Source: Chara braunii | Lineage: Eukaryota; Streptophyta; Charophyceae; Charales; Characeae | NCBI GenBank assembly: GCA_003427395.1 | Contig: BFEA01000334.1 | Location: 1,447,107 to 1,468,023, forward strand | Length of the DNA: 20,917 nt | Direction: 5' to 3' | Shown: positions 1-8,943 of the stretch, one piece after another | Numbering within the stretch: position 1 is the stretch's first letter | Layout: each line of letters begins with the position of its first letter | The notes under the pieces: generated by a model | The model's input: the letters and a program-made list of their open reading frames with translations, nothing else | What the model was told of the DNA's origin: nothing | Databases searched by the model: none | Translations under genes and position numbers: made by a program

Positions 1-81
<81 letters not shown>

Positions 82-110
82 AAAAAAAAAAATAAAAAAA
101 TAAAAAAAAT
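1..110. repeat. (CT)n microsatellite followed by short CA and A-rich tracts
   Basis: The window opens inside a CT dinucleotide array that runs to about 66, passes through a short CA stretch and ends in A-rich sequence. The left edge is cut by the window, so the true length is unknown. No coding potential is seen. Confidence 0.95.
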
Positions 111-393
111 GAAAGCACGATTTTGCGCACCTCGTATCCTAACCACGTGCGTGAATTTGTGCCTTAAACCTCCAACCCCCTTTCGGCGACTTACACCTAG
201 CCTCCCCTCCTCAACCCTTCTACTTTCCCCCTAACATTTCCTCTTCTCCCTCCTTTCCCTTCTCTGTACTTTCCCCTTTGTATTCCTCCCCCTTCTCCTC
301 CTCCAGCTCCATCTCCTTCTGCCTCCCTACCCACCCTCCGCCTTAGGCTCCCGCCTTCCTTTTTCTCCTCCTCCTCGTGTTCCTCTTCCTCTT

Positions 394-553
394 CCTCGTC
401 CTCCCCTTCATGTCGCTTCGTCTCCCTTTCGCGATCAGAGTGAATAGGAAAGAAAAACAAAAGCACCATAGCCTCGTCCTCCCCTTCATGTCGCTTCGTC
501 TCCCTTTCGTGATCGGAGTAAGAAAGAAAAACAAAACCAAACACCATAGCCTG
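394..553. repeat. 78-bp imperfect tandem duplication, pyrimidine-rich
   Basis: Copy A (394-471) and copy B (472 to about 553) both start with CCTCGTCCTCCCCTTCATG and end near CACCATAG. They differ by a few substitutions and a small indel. The duplication gives internally repetitive open frames on both strands, which are products of the repeat and not genes. The flanks from 180 to 390 are CT-rich with no other structure. Confidence 0.85.
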
Positions 554-689
554 TCTCGGCCCCCTTTCCCCACGCCACTATCATCTCACCTTGTCCTTGC
601 AAAAAAATGCTCCTTACTCCTTATCTTTCATCTTCATCGGCGTCTTCAACCTCGTTTTCATCAGTCAGCATCGTCATGGTAGGTTGCAT

Positions 690-692
<3 letters not shown>

Positions 693-780
<88 letters not shown>
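693..780. repeat. (CT)44 perfect microsatellite
   Basis: An uninterrupted CT dinucleotide array of about 88 bp, bounded by GG on the left and GGCGAGCGCGCG on the right. The open frames crossing it encode only Leu-Ser or Arg-Glu repeats and are spurious. Confidence 0.97.
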
Positions 781-782
<2 letters not shown>

Positions 783-917
783 CGAGCGCGCGCGCACCCA
801 CCCACCCACAGTTCGTGTGAACCCCACGAAAAAGCATGACTGTGCCAGACTGTTTCGTTGGACTTTCACCAACTCATCAGGAGGTTGAACCCCGACAGTC
901 TGCCCATGATGCATTTG

Positions 918-1020
918 CATGCATGCGTGTGTTCGTGCTTGTGCGTGTGTGTGTGCATGTGCGTGTGAGTGTGCATGTGCTTGTTCGAGTGGACGGACGG
1001 GTGTTAGTGTGAATGTGTGC
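918..1020. repeat. Degenerate TG-rich tract
   Basis: A run of TGTG, TGCATG and GTGCG words, apparently a decayed (TG)n array. The Cys/Ala-rich open frame across it is an artefact of the repeat. A second, shorter TG-rich patch lies at about 1397-1465. Confidence 0.7.
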
Positions 1021-1132
1021 TGTGCGCTGCCAAAGAGGAGACCATGCTTAGCCCGAGAGGAGACCGTCCCGCCTGGAACTGGTTTCTCCCCATCCCTGCC
1101 AGCCCTAACTTCGGTTGCGCTGCAAACTTCTA

Positions 1133-1250
1133 ATCTGGGCCGTCAGGCCGGTAGGACTGCGAACGGCCTGGATCGCCACGCGATCTTCAAATCTTAAGAT
1201 CGCGGGGCAATCCAGGCCGTCAGGCCGGTAGGTCCGCGGACGGCCCAGAT
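1133..1250. repeat. 118-bp foldback (hairpin) element with 55-bp arms
   Basis: The left arm (1133-1187) and right arm (1196-1250) are imperfect inverted repeats of equal length around an 8-nt loop. Both outer ends match ATCTGGGCCGTC in inverted orientation, and the inner parts match around GGCCTGGATYGCC and CGCGATCTT. Each arm also carries the direct motif GGCCGTCAGGCCGGTAGG or part of it. The structure resembles a small non-autonomous foldback or MITE-like element. No clear target-site duplication is visible, and no open frame belongs to it. Confidence 0.8.
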
Positions 1251-1867
1251 GCCAAAATTCTCACATTAGCGATTTTAACGAGTGTAGTGTAATGACCCAC
1301 CATAACACAGACTGGGAACACTGCTGATTTCTGAAGTTCTGCCGATGGAATGGATGCCTTGCCGAGATTCCCGCATTCTGCTGTGTTTTCTAAGTCTGTA
1401 TGTGTGCGTGGCTGTGGACTTGCGTGCCTGTCTGAGTGCTTGTCGGCATGAGTGTGTGTGTGTGACCCGCAAGGGTACTTGCTTGTTTGGCAGGCCCGTA
1501 GGGCCGGTACTTACCTGTGGCCATGGCATTGAGGGTTGCAGCAGGGAAAACACTCGAGTAGCGGAGCCAGGGGCCCGCGGTGCTCAGAGCAGCGGAAAAA
1601 CAGTCAAGTAGCAGGTAGGCCGGTACCACACCCAGTAGCAGTAGATGTGCCGGGTACTCGAGGCCGAGCAGAAGAAGACAAAGTTGGCATTTTTAGAGGC
1701 CCAGTAGCGGTAGGCTAGGTCTAGGCCAGTCCATCCAGTCTGAGTCTAGAGCCTGTACGGGCAATATCAGAGTCTGCAATGATGTTTCCCTCCGAAAGGG
1801 AGGAGGTACCGGTTGCTTGGGAGGCCGAGCAGCCTGGAAGTCACCGCCCAGGAGGCAAGCAGGCCAC
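1251..1867. other. Spacer without recognisable gene
   Basis: Mixed-composition DNA with a TG-rich patch and scattered short words such as AGGCCGAGCAG (about 1660 and 1822), CAGTAGCRGTAG (about 1635 and 1702) and GGCCGGTAC. These suggest debris of an old repeat. The short open frames look like chance. Confidence 0.4.
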
Positions 1868-1900
1868 AATATAAAGAGGCCGAGGCAAGAGCTCGGCCTC
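1868..1900 (+). promoter_or_regulatory. TATA-like box directly followed by a 9-bp GC-rich stem-loop
   Basis: TATAAA at 1870-1875 is followed at once by GAGGCCGAG (1876-1884), a 7-nt loop and the exact complement CTCGGCCTC (1892-1900). A TATA box with a strong stem near the expected transcription start occurs in LTRs and some small-repeat promoters, but no matching LTR, primer-binding site or coding frame is found nearby. The inverted repeat is directly visible. Promoter function is a guess. Confidence 0.25.
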
Positions 1901-2039
1901 GTTCTTCAGTGTGCAAGTTTGGCGACACGCTGCTGGAGCGCTGGCTGGAGTAGCGCTGGGTACTACAGCGCTGCTGGGAGGAAGAAGCGGGGAGCTTCCA
2001 CCTTCAAGTTGGCTATGGTGGAGCTCTACAGGTAGGAGG

Positions 2040-2700
2040 AGGAGGGAGAAGGGGACCAAGGAGGAGAGTGGTGGGGTACTTACCTGGCTATGGTAGACAC
2101 CATCTTCATCACCTTGTTAGGCGCTGCATCTGGAAGGCCCCAGTGGGGGTAGTGCCGCATCAAGGAACCTCAGGACAGAGTCGGTCATGGCGGCATAGCT
2201 GCATGGAGTTGACCTGGGGACAGAAGGGCAGCGACATAGCTGCTTTGGGTTGTCCTTTGGACAGGAGGGAGAGCCCTCAGTACTCCGCCATAGCCTCGGC
2301 CTGTATGTAGAGGAAGAGGAAGGGTGGGCATGACTATGGTGGACCTCATGTTGTGCTTGCAGTAGAAGTGGGATTCGGACATTGATTCTGGTTCAGCCAT
2401 TCAACATTATTATTGTTATTTCTTGTTTGAATAAGAGGGGAGGAGATAAGGAGGAGGAGATTGGTTGGCGAGGAAGAAGAGCCTTGTCATGCGCCAACTT
2501 ACTTATACGTGTACCCAGTCCGACAGGCCCCTGGTTGGGGAGCACTAAATTATGCTTATGCCGAGGAAACGGGCAGGCAAAATTGGGTATGCAGTACTAT
2601 GCACATAATTGGCCCAGGTATATGCAGAATTAGCATTCTGGTGGGTGGGTATACCTGCAATTTGGTGGTACCAACCTTGGCCCACCTTCGTCCTGCGCAT
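2040..2700. other. Spacer without recognisable gene
   Basis: No repeat of note and no convincing coding frame. A (TTA)-like patch near 2406-2420 and a GGAGGA-rich patch near 2440-2475 are the only local biases. Confidence 0.4.
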
Positions 2701-2709
2701 GCAAATAAA

Positions 2710-2711
<2 letters not shown>

Positions 2712-2755
<44 letters not shown>
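2712..2755. repeat. (TTA)n microsatellite
   Basis: About 14 TTA units in an uninterrupted run. Poly-Ile, poly-Tyr and poly-Asn frames through it are artefacts. Confidence 0.95.
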
Positions 2756-2757
2756 TT

Positions 2758-2805
2758 CATGCAAATAATTTGGAATCCCTGCCCATGCAAATAATTTGGA
2801 ATCTT
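2758..2805. repeat. 26-bp tandem duplication
   Basis: CATGCAAATAATTTGGAATC occurs at 2758 and again at 2784, separated by CCTGCC, so the period is 26 bp. A further partial match (CATGCAAATAAATTT) lies at about 2698 on the other side of the TTA array, suggesting that the array arose inside this repeated sequence. Confidence 0.85.
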
Positions 2806-2904
2806 GGATAGACCATTTCCCGCAGATGAGGATAGATGCAACTTGGGGTCCGTGACTGGGTATAGCGGGCATTCCCATCTTTACATGGGGTACAGATCTA
2901 GGTT

Positions 2905-3095
2905 ACCAGAGAGGCCCGGGGCCACTTGCCCGGCCAGGCCAAAAAATGAATAAAAACATATCATAAAATTAATTTAAATTATTAAAAAATATATATTTTT
3001 CTGATTTGATTTTTTAATTTTATTTTGGCAAAGAATTTTGATCCCACCCTGAGGCAAAGGTTGTTCTAACTTGTTCAGTTTTTTATTATACCAAC
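2905..3095 (+). repeat. Dispersed repeat, copy 1 (inverted relative to 10690-10890)
   Basis: The segment from about 3028 to 3090 contains CCCTGAGGCAAAGGTTGTTC, TTGTTCAGTTTTTTATT and AAAGAATTTTGAT. It matches, in reverse complement, the stretch at about 10690-10760 (CCCTGAGGCAAAAGTTGTTC then AGTTTATTTTTC). Both copies lie near GGCCGGGCAA words (2928-2937 here in inverted form). This is probably one mobile-repeat family inserted twice in opposite orientation. No coding frame is associated. Confidence 0.6.
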
Positions 3096-3339
3096 TGGAA
3101 ATCGAGTCCGGCATCCCTTGCATCAAAGGCAGCCAGGGTATGAACCGGGCCGGAGTGCCCGGACGATACCTGAAAGGCTGCCCATAGTAGTTTTTTCTTT
3201 GGGATTTCGGATTTTTTCTTTTCTTTTTCTTATTTTACAGGGACCTTCCCTTGCTAGGCCACCTGGGCCGCCCAGCCAAGCAACCAAGGCAACCTGGGCA
3301 GCCGGGTTCACATGCAATTTTCCCAAAAATAAAAAAAGG

Positions 3340-4020
3340 GAAGGTCAGGTTATCACTGGCGTCTATCACTTTCTGCCTAACACTGGCGGGCGCTTAAAAA
3401 AAAAAAGAAAAAAAAGAAAAAGGGAGAGAGAAACAAAACAAACGAAACCAAAACAACAACGATTAGTAGTCGATTACAAAGGAGCCGCCTGACGCGGGGA
3501 CTCCAAAATGAAAAGCCAAAATCGTCAGCTGAGGCAGACTTGCTAAGGACCCAGCAGATGTCCGACTGGCTGACATCCAACAGTCCCGGGGAGTAGTCCC
3601 TCTGCTCTGAGTGCCCAGGTCATCCGTGCTGCGATGGGTAGGCAGAAAAAAAACATTCCCTCCCCTCCTCCCAGTACCCTGATTCTGGAAACAGCAGGAA
3701 AGACAAGTACCAGGTTTCTAGTCTAATTCCACAATTGAGTCCAATTCCAGATTTGGGCCCACAAATGAGAATGGGCCCGCAGCATTCACATTGCACAAGA
3801 CAGGTCACGGTGACCGTAGCATTGAAAACATTTCTAATGCACTTGGAAGCACTCCCCCTTTGTTGCCCATAGTCTGCGACACTTCGCCTCAATCGATAGT
3901 ATTCATTTTATTCGAGTGAGAGTTATTTACTATTATTTATTGTGGTTTCAATTAACACAATTGCGATGTCGACTCATCACATCCTGGAGCAGGAGAAAAC
4001 GTAACCTTCTCTCCTCTACA
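3340..4020. other. Spacer; A-rich patch, otherwise featureless
   Basis: An A/G-rich tract at 3395-3435 is the only bias. The rest is unique-looking sequence without a supported gene. Short open frames on both strands show no recognisable motif. Confidence 0.4.
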
Positions 4021-4027
4021 CCTTGTT

Positions 4028-4200
4028 TTTTCTTCACCTTCGTCTTTGCCCAAAATCTGTACCCCTTTTTCTCTTTTTTACACCCCTCCCCCCCAACCCT
4101 GCTCTTTCTTCACCTTCACCTTTGCCCAAAGTCTGTCCCCATCTTTCCTTTCCTCCCCACCCCGCCCCCTCCCCCCTCCCCATTGCCCAAAGGCTGTCCC
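4028..4200. repeat. Pyrimidine-rich tandem repeat, period about 76 bp
   Basis: TTCTTCACCTTC followed by TTTGCCCAAARTCTGT occurs at about 4030-4060 and about 4106-4136 (offset 76). A third partial copy of TTGCCCAAAGGCTGTCCCC lies at 4183-4201. The intervening DNA is C/T-rich. The open frames over this region repeat the same words and are not genes. Confidence 0.75.
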
Positions 4201-4679
4201 CCTCATCTATGGCTGTGTCGGAGGAACCTTCAGCTGTGAGCCACCGCCTTCTATTGGTGCATACCATCTTCCCAATACCCACGTCAGAGATGCGGGAGTT
4301 GTCAATCTCCGCTTCTTATTGGCCCGGGAGAGCTTACCCATATCCTCTACGTTTGGCGCAGAAGAAGCGCCGACTGCTTCGGATTGAAATGCAGAGACTG
4401 CCGTTGCCACCTTTCGGGCGTAAAACACACCAGCGCAAGTGCAAGGGCAGGACTAACCCATCATCATTGCTGAAACACTACAGGCTGATCGTGTGTGGGC
4501 TGTGATACAGGCAGTCTCTCAAGGGAACTGTTATGAACGACATACGGCGTGAAGTTTCCATGCACAACACGATTATAGAGCCAAAGGGAATAAGCCGGTG
4601 CCCCTAAAATTATTCCAATGGCTGCTAACGTTGCCACACCATGGGCGCAGCTTGAAAGCACCAAAAAAAAAGGAAAAAG

Positions 4680-5130
4680 AAGAAGGGTAACCCAGGGTAA
4701 GTGTAAAGGATAAGGGTAAGGGTAAAGGATAAGGGGAAAGAGGAAAAGTAAGGGGTAGGACTTGTAAAGCAAGGGCAAGGGTAAGGTCCAGGCACTACAG
4801 AAGGGCAAGGGTAGAGGGTAAGGGTAAAAGATAAGAGTAAGGGTAAGAATAACTGTAAAGCGAAGCATAGGGGTGAAGGGTAAACACTACTAAACAGTAA
4901 GGGGATAGGCGTAAACGGTAAGAGTGAGGGGTAGCAAGGGAAACGTACTTTTAAAGCAAGGGCAAGGGTAAGCAGCAGGCCCTACTGAAGGGCATGGGTA
5001 GAGGGTATGGATAAAAGGTTAGAGTAAGGGTAACCGAAAGTGTAAATGTAAGCACGAAGGGTAAATAGTGAGGCTAAGGGTACGAGGTAAGAGTAGGGAG
5101 GGGTAAGCGTAAAGCAGGCATAACGGTAAA
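4680..5130 (+). repeat. Degenerate GGGTAA-like minisatellite
   Basis: About 450 bp dominated by variants of AAGGGTAA, GGGTAAAGGATAAGGG and GCAAGGGCAAGGGTA. The larger block AAAGCAAGGGCAAGGGTA is itself repeated (about 4765 and 4955), each time followed by AGGC..CTAC.GAAGGGCA. The unit is not the plant telomere repeat (TTTAGGG) nor TTAGGG on either strand. The Leu/Pro-rich minus-strand frame across it is an artefact. Confidence 0.75.
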
Positions 5131-6658
5131 GGGGTAAACAATAAGTGTGACAGTATAGCTAATACCAAAAAGAGTGGTCATGATAATGAGAGGAGAGGAG
5201 AAAAGCAAGCAGTAAAAGGGAAAAGAAGATTCGAAGGGGAAGCAGAAAAAGTGTCATCGCAGGGGAGGGGAGAGAAGAAGAAACGGCAGTAGAAGAGAAA
5301 AAGCAGTCAAAATTAGGAAGACATGAGGGAGAAAGACAAGGAAAAGAAGCGGAGACCAATGTGGATGGTTTGGTAAAAAAAAAAGGGAAAAGACGTGGAG
5401 GATGTCGGGTTCGAAATCGAGGACAGCACCCCTAGCAGCCGCTCGGGCAAAAAAAAAAAAGATGGATAAGACTAAGGGTTAGATACTACGTCCCACAAAA
5501 GGTGGGAATAAACTTTCCTAATTCGGAATGCCTCTTCTACAGTGCTCGCTCGCTCGATCCACTGGTTCACCACATACGCGATGGACATGCCATGGACATG
5601 AGATGAACATCCCATGAAACACGACATTACGCGGACACGTCGAAACCACACGTGAGGAAAACTGCATACAGAAGGCGCCCAGTAATGGAGCCAATAACGC
5701 AACGTAGCCGTCAACTCAGGAGATCAGATCCTTCTTGAGACAGGTTGCGTCTTTCGCCTACTCGTCTAGCGAACAGGTAACGGAGACCATCCTTGAGATG
5801 AACATACAAACGTGCATCGGACCACATCTCTGCCTTTGATACTGAATTTGACTCAACCCTACACTTAAAAAACTTCGACTTTCCGGGATGTTAACTCACA
5901 TGAACTACATCCAGATTCCCTCGAAATTGCGCAAAAAAAAACACGAGTACATCCTAAATAATCCGGAAGACAACAAAACAACTCACCCCAAACGTGACGC
6001 CACCAGCGGCCCCGAGAAACCCAGCCATCACAGCCTATCAGCCTGCCCACCTTCAGCAATCAGCAATCAGGCAACTGCTGAAACATTACCACCTACCTCC
6101 CCACTTCCGAGTTCATTCACCTGAGCAGAAGACTGTCGCTAGGCCCTGTCGAATTGACACGTCCACGCTGTGGGAGTACTCCAGAGGGTCCTTCCTCCCG
6201 TCTTTTCTCGTCCCGTCTCCCCTTGCCAAAATCTCTCCATCTGCCGCAATGTACCCACCCATTCCGCTATCCTTCCCAGTGGATCTTCCCCCAGCCTCCA
6301 GCTTCAATGCCCGGATCTGCGAGCACGCATTAACCAGCCATTCGAGAACACAGTCACCGGAACCCCCGAAGTCATATCCACAACTTGTTGGTTAACCACA
6401 ACCTTTCATTTTATTATTTTTTTTTTCCTTGTCTTATAGCAGAAAGGGCAACAGAACAGCCTTGTGATCTCATCTTTAAAGTTTGAACCTGCGTAGCATC
6501 ACATTCGAGCTCGCTGACCAAACCCGAACGCTCGGTACTGAGCCCAAACGTGGCCCAAAACTACCGAGCCCCAACATTTTTATTTTTTTATTTTAATTTA
6601 TATATATACATGTATATAAGGGGTTGGGGGGCCCGGGCGGCATTGCTCATCACTCCTG

Positions 6659-6660
<2 letters not shown>
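5131..6660. other. Spacer without recognisable gene
   Basis: Positions 5160-5400 are purine-rich (AGGAGAGGAGAAAAG words). From 5400 to 6660 the sequence is of mixed composition with no supported coding frame. TCATATCCACAAC at about 6371 recurs at about 7371, so pieces of the tRNA-like repeat family near 7000 probably begin here. Confidence 0.4.

Positions 6661-6709
<49 letters not shown>
6661..6709. repeat. (CA)n microsatellite
   Basis: An uninterrupted CA array of about 49 bp, followed by shorter CACACC and CACACACA remnants to 6728. Confidence 0.95.
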
Positions 6710-6711
<2 letters not shown>

Positions 6712-6756
6712 CACACACCCCACACACAAGAGGATGCGTTCGGCAGCCCCCTAATT

Positions 6757-6824
6757 TGCGCTCGGCCGAACATGTTTGGTTCCCGCTCGGCCGAGCGTCC
6801 GTGTGGCGCCGAATATGTTCGGCG
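6757..6824. repeat. Cluster of short perfect palindromes with TTCGGC/CTCGGCC words
   Basis: CGCTCGGCCGAGCG at 6784-6797 is a perfect 14-bp palindrome. CGCCGAA-TATG-TTCGGCG at 6807-6824 is a perfect 7-bp stem with a 4-nt loop. GCGCTCGGCCGAA at about 6759 repeats the same theme. The function is unknown. It may be the end of a GC-rich repeat, since no coding frame or terminator context is present. Confidence 0.6.
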
Positions 6825-6892
6825 TGCTACGCAGGTTTGAACCAACCAGGCCCACTTAAATTCATAGAGTTGTTTGACTCATCTGATTGAAC

Positions 6893-6962
6893 TGATTCCA
6901 TTGGAATTCGAACTGACGTCTGCAGTTCAACAGTCTGCTGGTTTGCCAACTGAGCTACCTTC
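6893..6962 (-). repeat. tRNA-derived relic (SINE or pseudo-tRNA), minus strand
   Basis: On the minus strand, GGTAGCTCAGTTGGCAAACC matches an RNA polymerase III A box and D-arm. About 40 nt later AGTTCGAATTCC matches a B box and T-loop. The T-stem does not pair and the anticodon arm has only four clean pairs, so this is not a functional tRNA. Related relics occur at about 7105-7150, 7275-7345, 8735-8785 and 18130-18200, so a tRNA-derived short interspersed family is likely. Confidence 0.55.
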
Positions 6963-6966
6963 TTCC

Positions 6967-7038
6967 CCCAAACACAACGCACCCTCATTTTGAAACATGC
7001 CTTGTATACGTTCGTTTTCAGGGTGCGTTATGTTTGGG
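6967..7038. repeat. 72-bp inverted-repeat element with 19-bp arms
   Basis: The left arm CCCAAACACAACGCACCCT (6967-6985) and the complement of the right arm at 7020-7038 differ at one base. The roughly 34-bp centre shows further weak inverted similarity. The element sits exactly between two tRNA-A-box-like segments that point away from it (minus strand on the left, GGTAGACCAGTCGG on the right at about 7047). Confidence 0.7.
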
Positions 7039-7099
7039 CGAAGACGGTAGACCAGTCGGTTATCCACAACTTTTTTCAGAATGACTTTAATCAAGTTTA

Positions 7100-7150
7100 C
7101 TCGGCTCATTTCACGGTATCTGGATTCAAACTCGAGTCTGCATATTTCTC
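7100..7150 (-). repeat. tRNA-derived relic fragment, minus strand
   Basis: The minus strand carries CTCGAGTTTGAATCCAGATA, a B-box-like T-arm. The A-box part is poorly preserved. It has the same CCAGA tail after the B box as the relic at 7275-7345. Confidence 0.35.
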
Positions 7151-7271
7151 ACAGTTAATGGTTGCCCGCATTTTTCTTTCCCTTTTTTTTTGTATGTTAA
7201 AAAGGGTGACGGCCTTGAGATATCACCACGAGTTACTCGGCCCCAAGTAATTCAGCAATATCTCATTGCAT

Positions 7272-7350
7272 TCATCTAGTTCCACGGTCTGGATTCCAAC
7301 TTGGGTCTGTGATTCAAAAGTTGACGGGTGTACCAACTGACCTAGGCTCG
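7272..7350 (-). repeat. tRNA-derived relic (SINE-like), minus strand
   Basis: On the minus strand, GCCTAGGTCAGTTGGTACAC (A-box-like) is followed by TCAACTTTTGAATCACAGAC and then AAGTTGGAATCCAGACC (B-box-like). The whole stretch aligns by eye with the plus-strand relic at 18130-18200, which shares GTTGGTACACCC, TCAA, TTGAA and GACC in order. This supports a real repeat family over isolated chance matches. Confidence 0.5.
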
Positions 7351-7658
7351 TTGGTAGCTTGGCCCGTTTGTCATATCCACAACCTCGTAGTTTTCCATTC
7401 GTCGAAATTAATTTCACACTTGTTTCTTTTTTTTTGTTAAAGCTTCTTTCTTCTCCTCATTGTGGGCACAGCCATATATCTTTTTCTCAATTATATTTTT
7501 CTAGCCCTTAAAAGTTAAAACCATCGACTTCGACTCCCACAACCAGCAAACAGACCCCCGGGGCACTACTACGTCAGCAAGCTCTACTTTTACAGCTGTA
7601 AAATTAATGTGACAAGTCAACAACTTCTCGTTGTTACTTGTGTTCAGTCCAACATGTC

Positions 7659-7884
7659 AGCATACTTGCAAGCGGACGCCGTCCGGGCGGTTCCGCACGT
7701 GCGGCAGACCGCCGGACCGGACCCGCGCGGCGCACGAATGTGCGCCCGACGACCAGTTACGCCGCCCCCCCCCCAAAAAAAAAACAAATCGCCCCCGTCC
7801 GGTCCGGTCCGGGGGGAGGGTGCTGCACGCGGCAAAGCGGACCCGACCGGACGCTCGTCCGGTCCGTCTGCTTGCAAGTATGCT
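7659..7884. mobile_element. 226-bp GC-rich element with 19-bp terminal inverted repeats
   Basis: The left end AGCATACTTGCAAGCGGAC (7659-7677) is matched by the inverted right end at 7866-7884 with one mismatch. The interior is rich in GGACCGG and GTCCGG words and contains a C/A homopolymer (about 7761-7780). This looks like a MITE-type non-autonomous DNA element. There is no convincing target-site duplication, although CAACATGTCAGCA occurs at the left edge (7649) and again at 7910. It encodes no protein; the open frames across it reflect GC content. Confidence 0.55.
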
Positions 7885-8117
7885 CTTGATACCTTCACGT
7901 TGATCTCATCAACATGTCAGCAGGTGAACTGTTGAATGACTGTCGATAACGGGCCTCGCTCCGGTCCGGGGGGAGGGTGCTGCACGCGGCAAAGCGGACC
8001 CGACCGGACGCTCGTCCGGTCCGTCTGCTTGCAAGTATGCTCTTGATACCTTCACGTTGATCTCATCAACATGTCAGCAGGTGAACTGTTGAATGACTGT
8101 CGATAACGGGCCTCGCT
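7804..8117. repeat. Perfect 157-bp tandem duplication
   Basis: Copy 1 (7804-7960) and copy 2 (7961-8117) are identical at every base by direct reading. Both begin CCGGTCCGGGGGGAGGG and end CGGGCCTCGCT. The unit holds the right half of the inverted-repeat element plus 76 bp of its flank. The duplication therefore happened after that element inserted, and its perfection indicates recent origin or an assembly artefact. Confidence 0.92.
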
Positions 8118-8247
8118 CAACCACTCACCACGGGCACAACGACAAAATATCAGGCGGCATATCTGTATCTTCCCATGTTCTACCGGAATACTCATCTCAT
8201 GTCGGCATGATTTTGCACATCAGCTGACTGGTGAAGCTAGGGTTAAC

Positions 8248-8248
<1 letters not shown>

Positions 8249-8307
<59 letters not shown>
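8249..8307. repeat. 59-nt poly(T) homopolymer
   Basis: An uninterrupted T run following GGTTAACG. It may be the tail of a minus-strand retroposon, but no diagnostic body is recognised beside it. Homopolymers of this length are often mis-sized in assemblies. Confidence 0.95.
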
Positions 8308-8310
<3 letters not shown>

Positions 8311-8468
8311 GTTTAAATGTCCATGTCGTACGAGAGGGTGTAGTTAAAAAAATGCCGAGTTCCAAATCATGACGGAGCAAATCAAAGAGTTCGAACTTGG
8401 AAATACTACCGGACAGTGTGGACACAACCCCATGTAAAAGTCAATCTCATTCACAAAACATGAGGACA

Positions 8469-8490
8469 TAAATAAATAAATAAATAAAAT
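8469..8490. repeat. Short (AAAT)n microsatellite
   Basis: About five AAAT units. A similar tract occurs at 16649-16671. Confidence 0.85.
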
Positions 8491-8732
8491 AACAAGAAGG
8501 GTCCCGATAAAATTTCAGTGGGGGGCCAATGGGGGGTCGAAAAGGAGTTCACCTGCTCCCGACAAAACATGAACTCCAAGAAAGGGAGGGGGGGGCTTTT
8601 GTGCTATTGTTCTCATTTGTCCACAAGTAGGCCTCACACAACAGAATGCCACAAAGGCTGTATACATGCTAAAGACGGGGGCATGAAGGTCTGTATTAAA
8701 AATTAAAATACTATTGTTTTATTACATTCTAA

Positions 8733-8900
8733 AGGATGGATTCGAATTTCAAACTGAGGTGTGTATTTCAACTTTCGACAGGTCGTTAGTGAGAGCTCGT
8801 CATGGGGTTACAGAAGAGATGCATCTAAAACAGAGAAAAATGGCGAAGGTGGCCGAGTTCAGTTGGCACATCTGAGTTCGAATCCAGACGCAACCAAAAT
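8733..8900. repeat. Two opposed tRNA-like relics
   Basis: The minus strand of about 8733-8785 contains AAAGTTGAAATACACACCTC followed by GAAATTCGAATCC, which parallels the 18130-18200 relic. On the plus strand, GGCCGAGTTCAGTTGGCACA at about 8851 and GAGTTCGAATCCAGACGC at about 8873 give close A- and B-box-like motifs. The spacing between boxes on the plus strand is too short for a tRNA, so internal deletion is likely. Confidence 0.45.
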
Positions 8901-8943
8901 AACCAGGATAGTCATTCTGAAGTACCTGGGGCCGGTCAGTTCC

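Noticed and set aside
1480-2110. LTR retrotransposon end
   Set aside because: A TATA box and repeated GAGGCCGAG words suggested an LTR, but no TG...CA pair, primer-binding site, polypurine tract, gag/pol frame or second LTR is in the window.
4680-5130. Interstitial telomere array
   Set aside because: Neither TTTAGGG nor TTAGGG is present in tandem on either strand. The common unit is a GGGTAA variant.
7609-7935. Overlapping Pro/Arg-rich ORFs on both strands
   Set aside because: They arise from the GC-rich inverted-repeat element, where stop codons are rare. Several frames are open at once and none is favoured.
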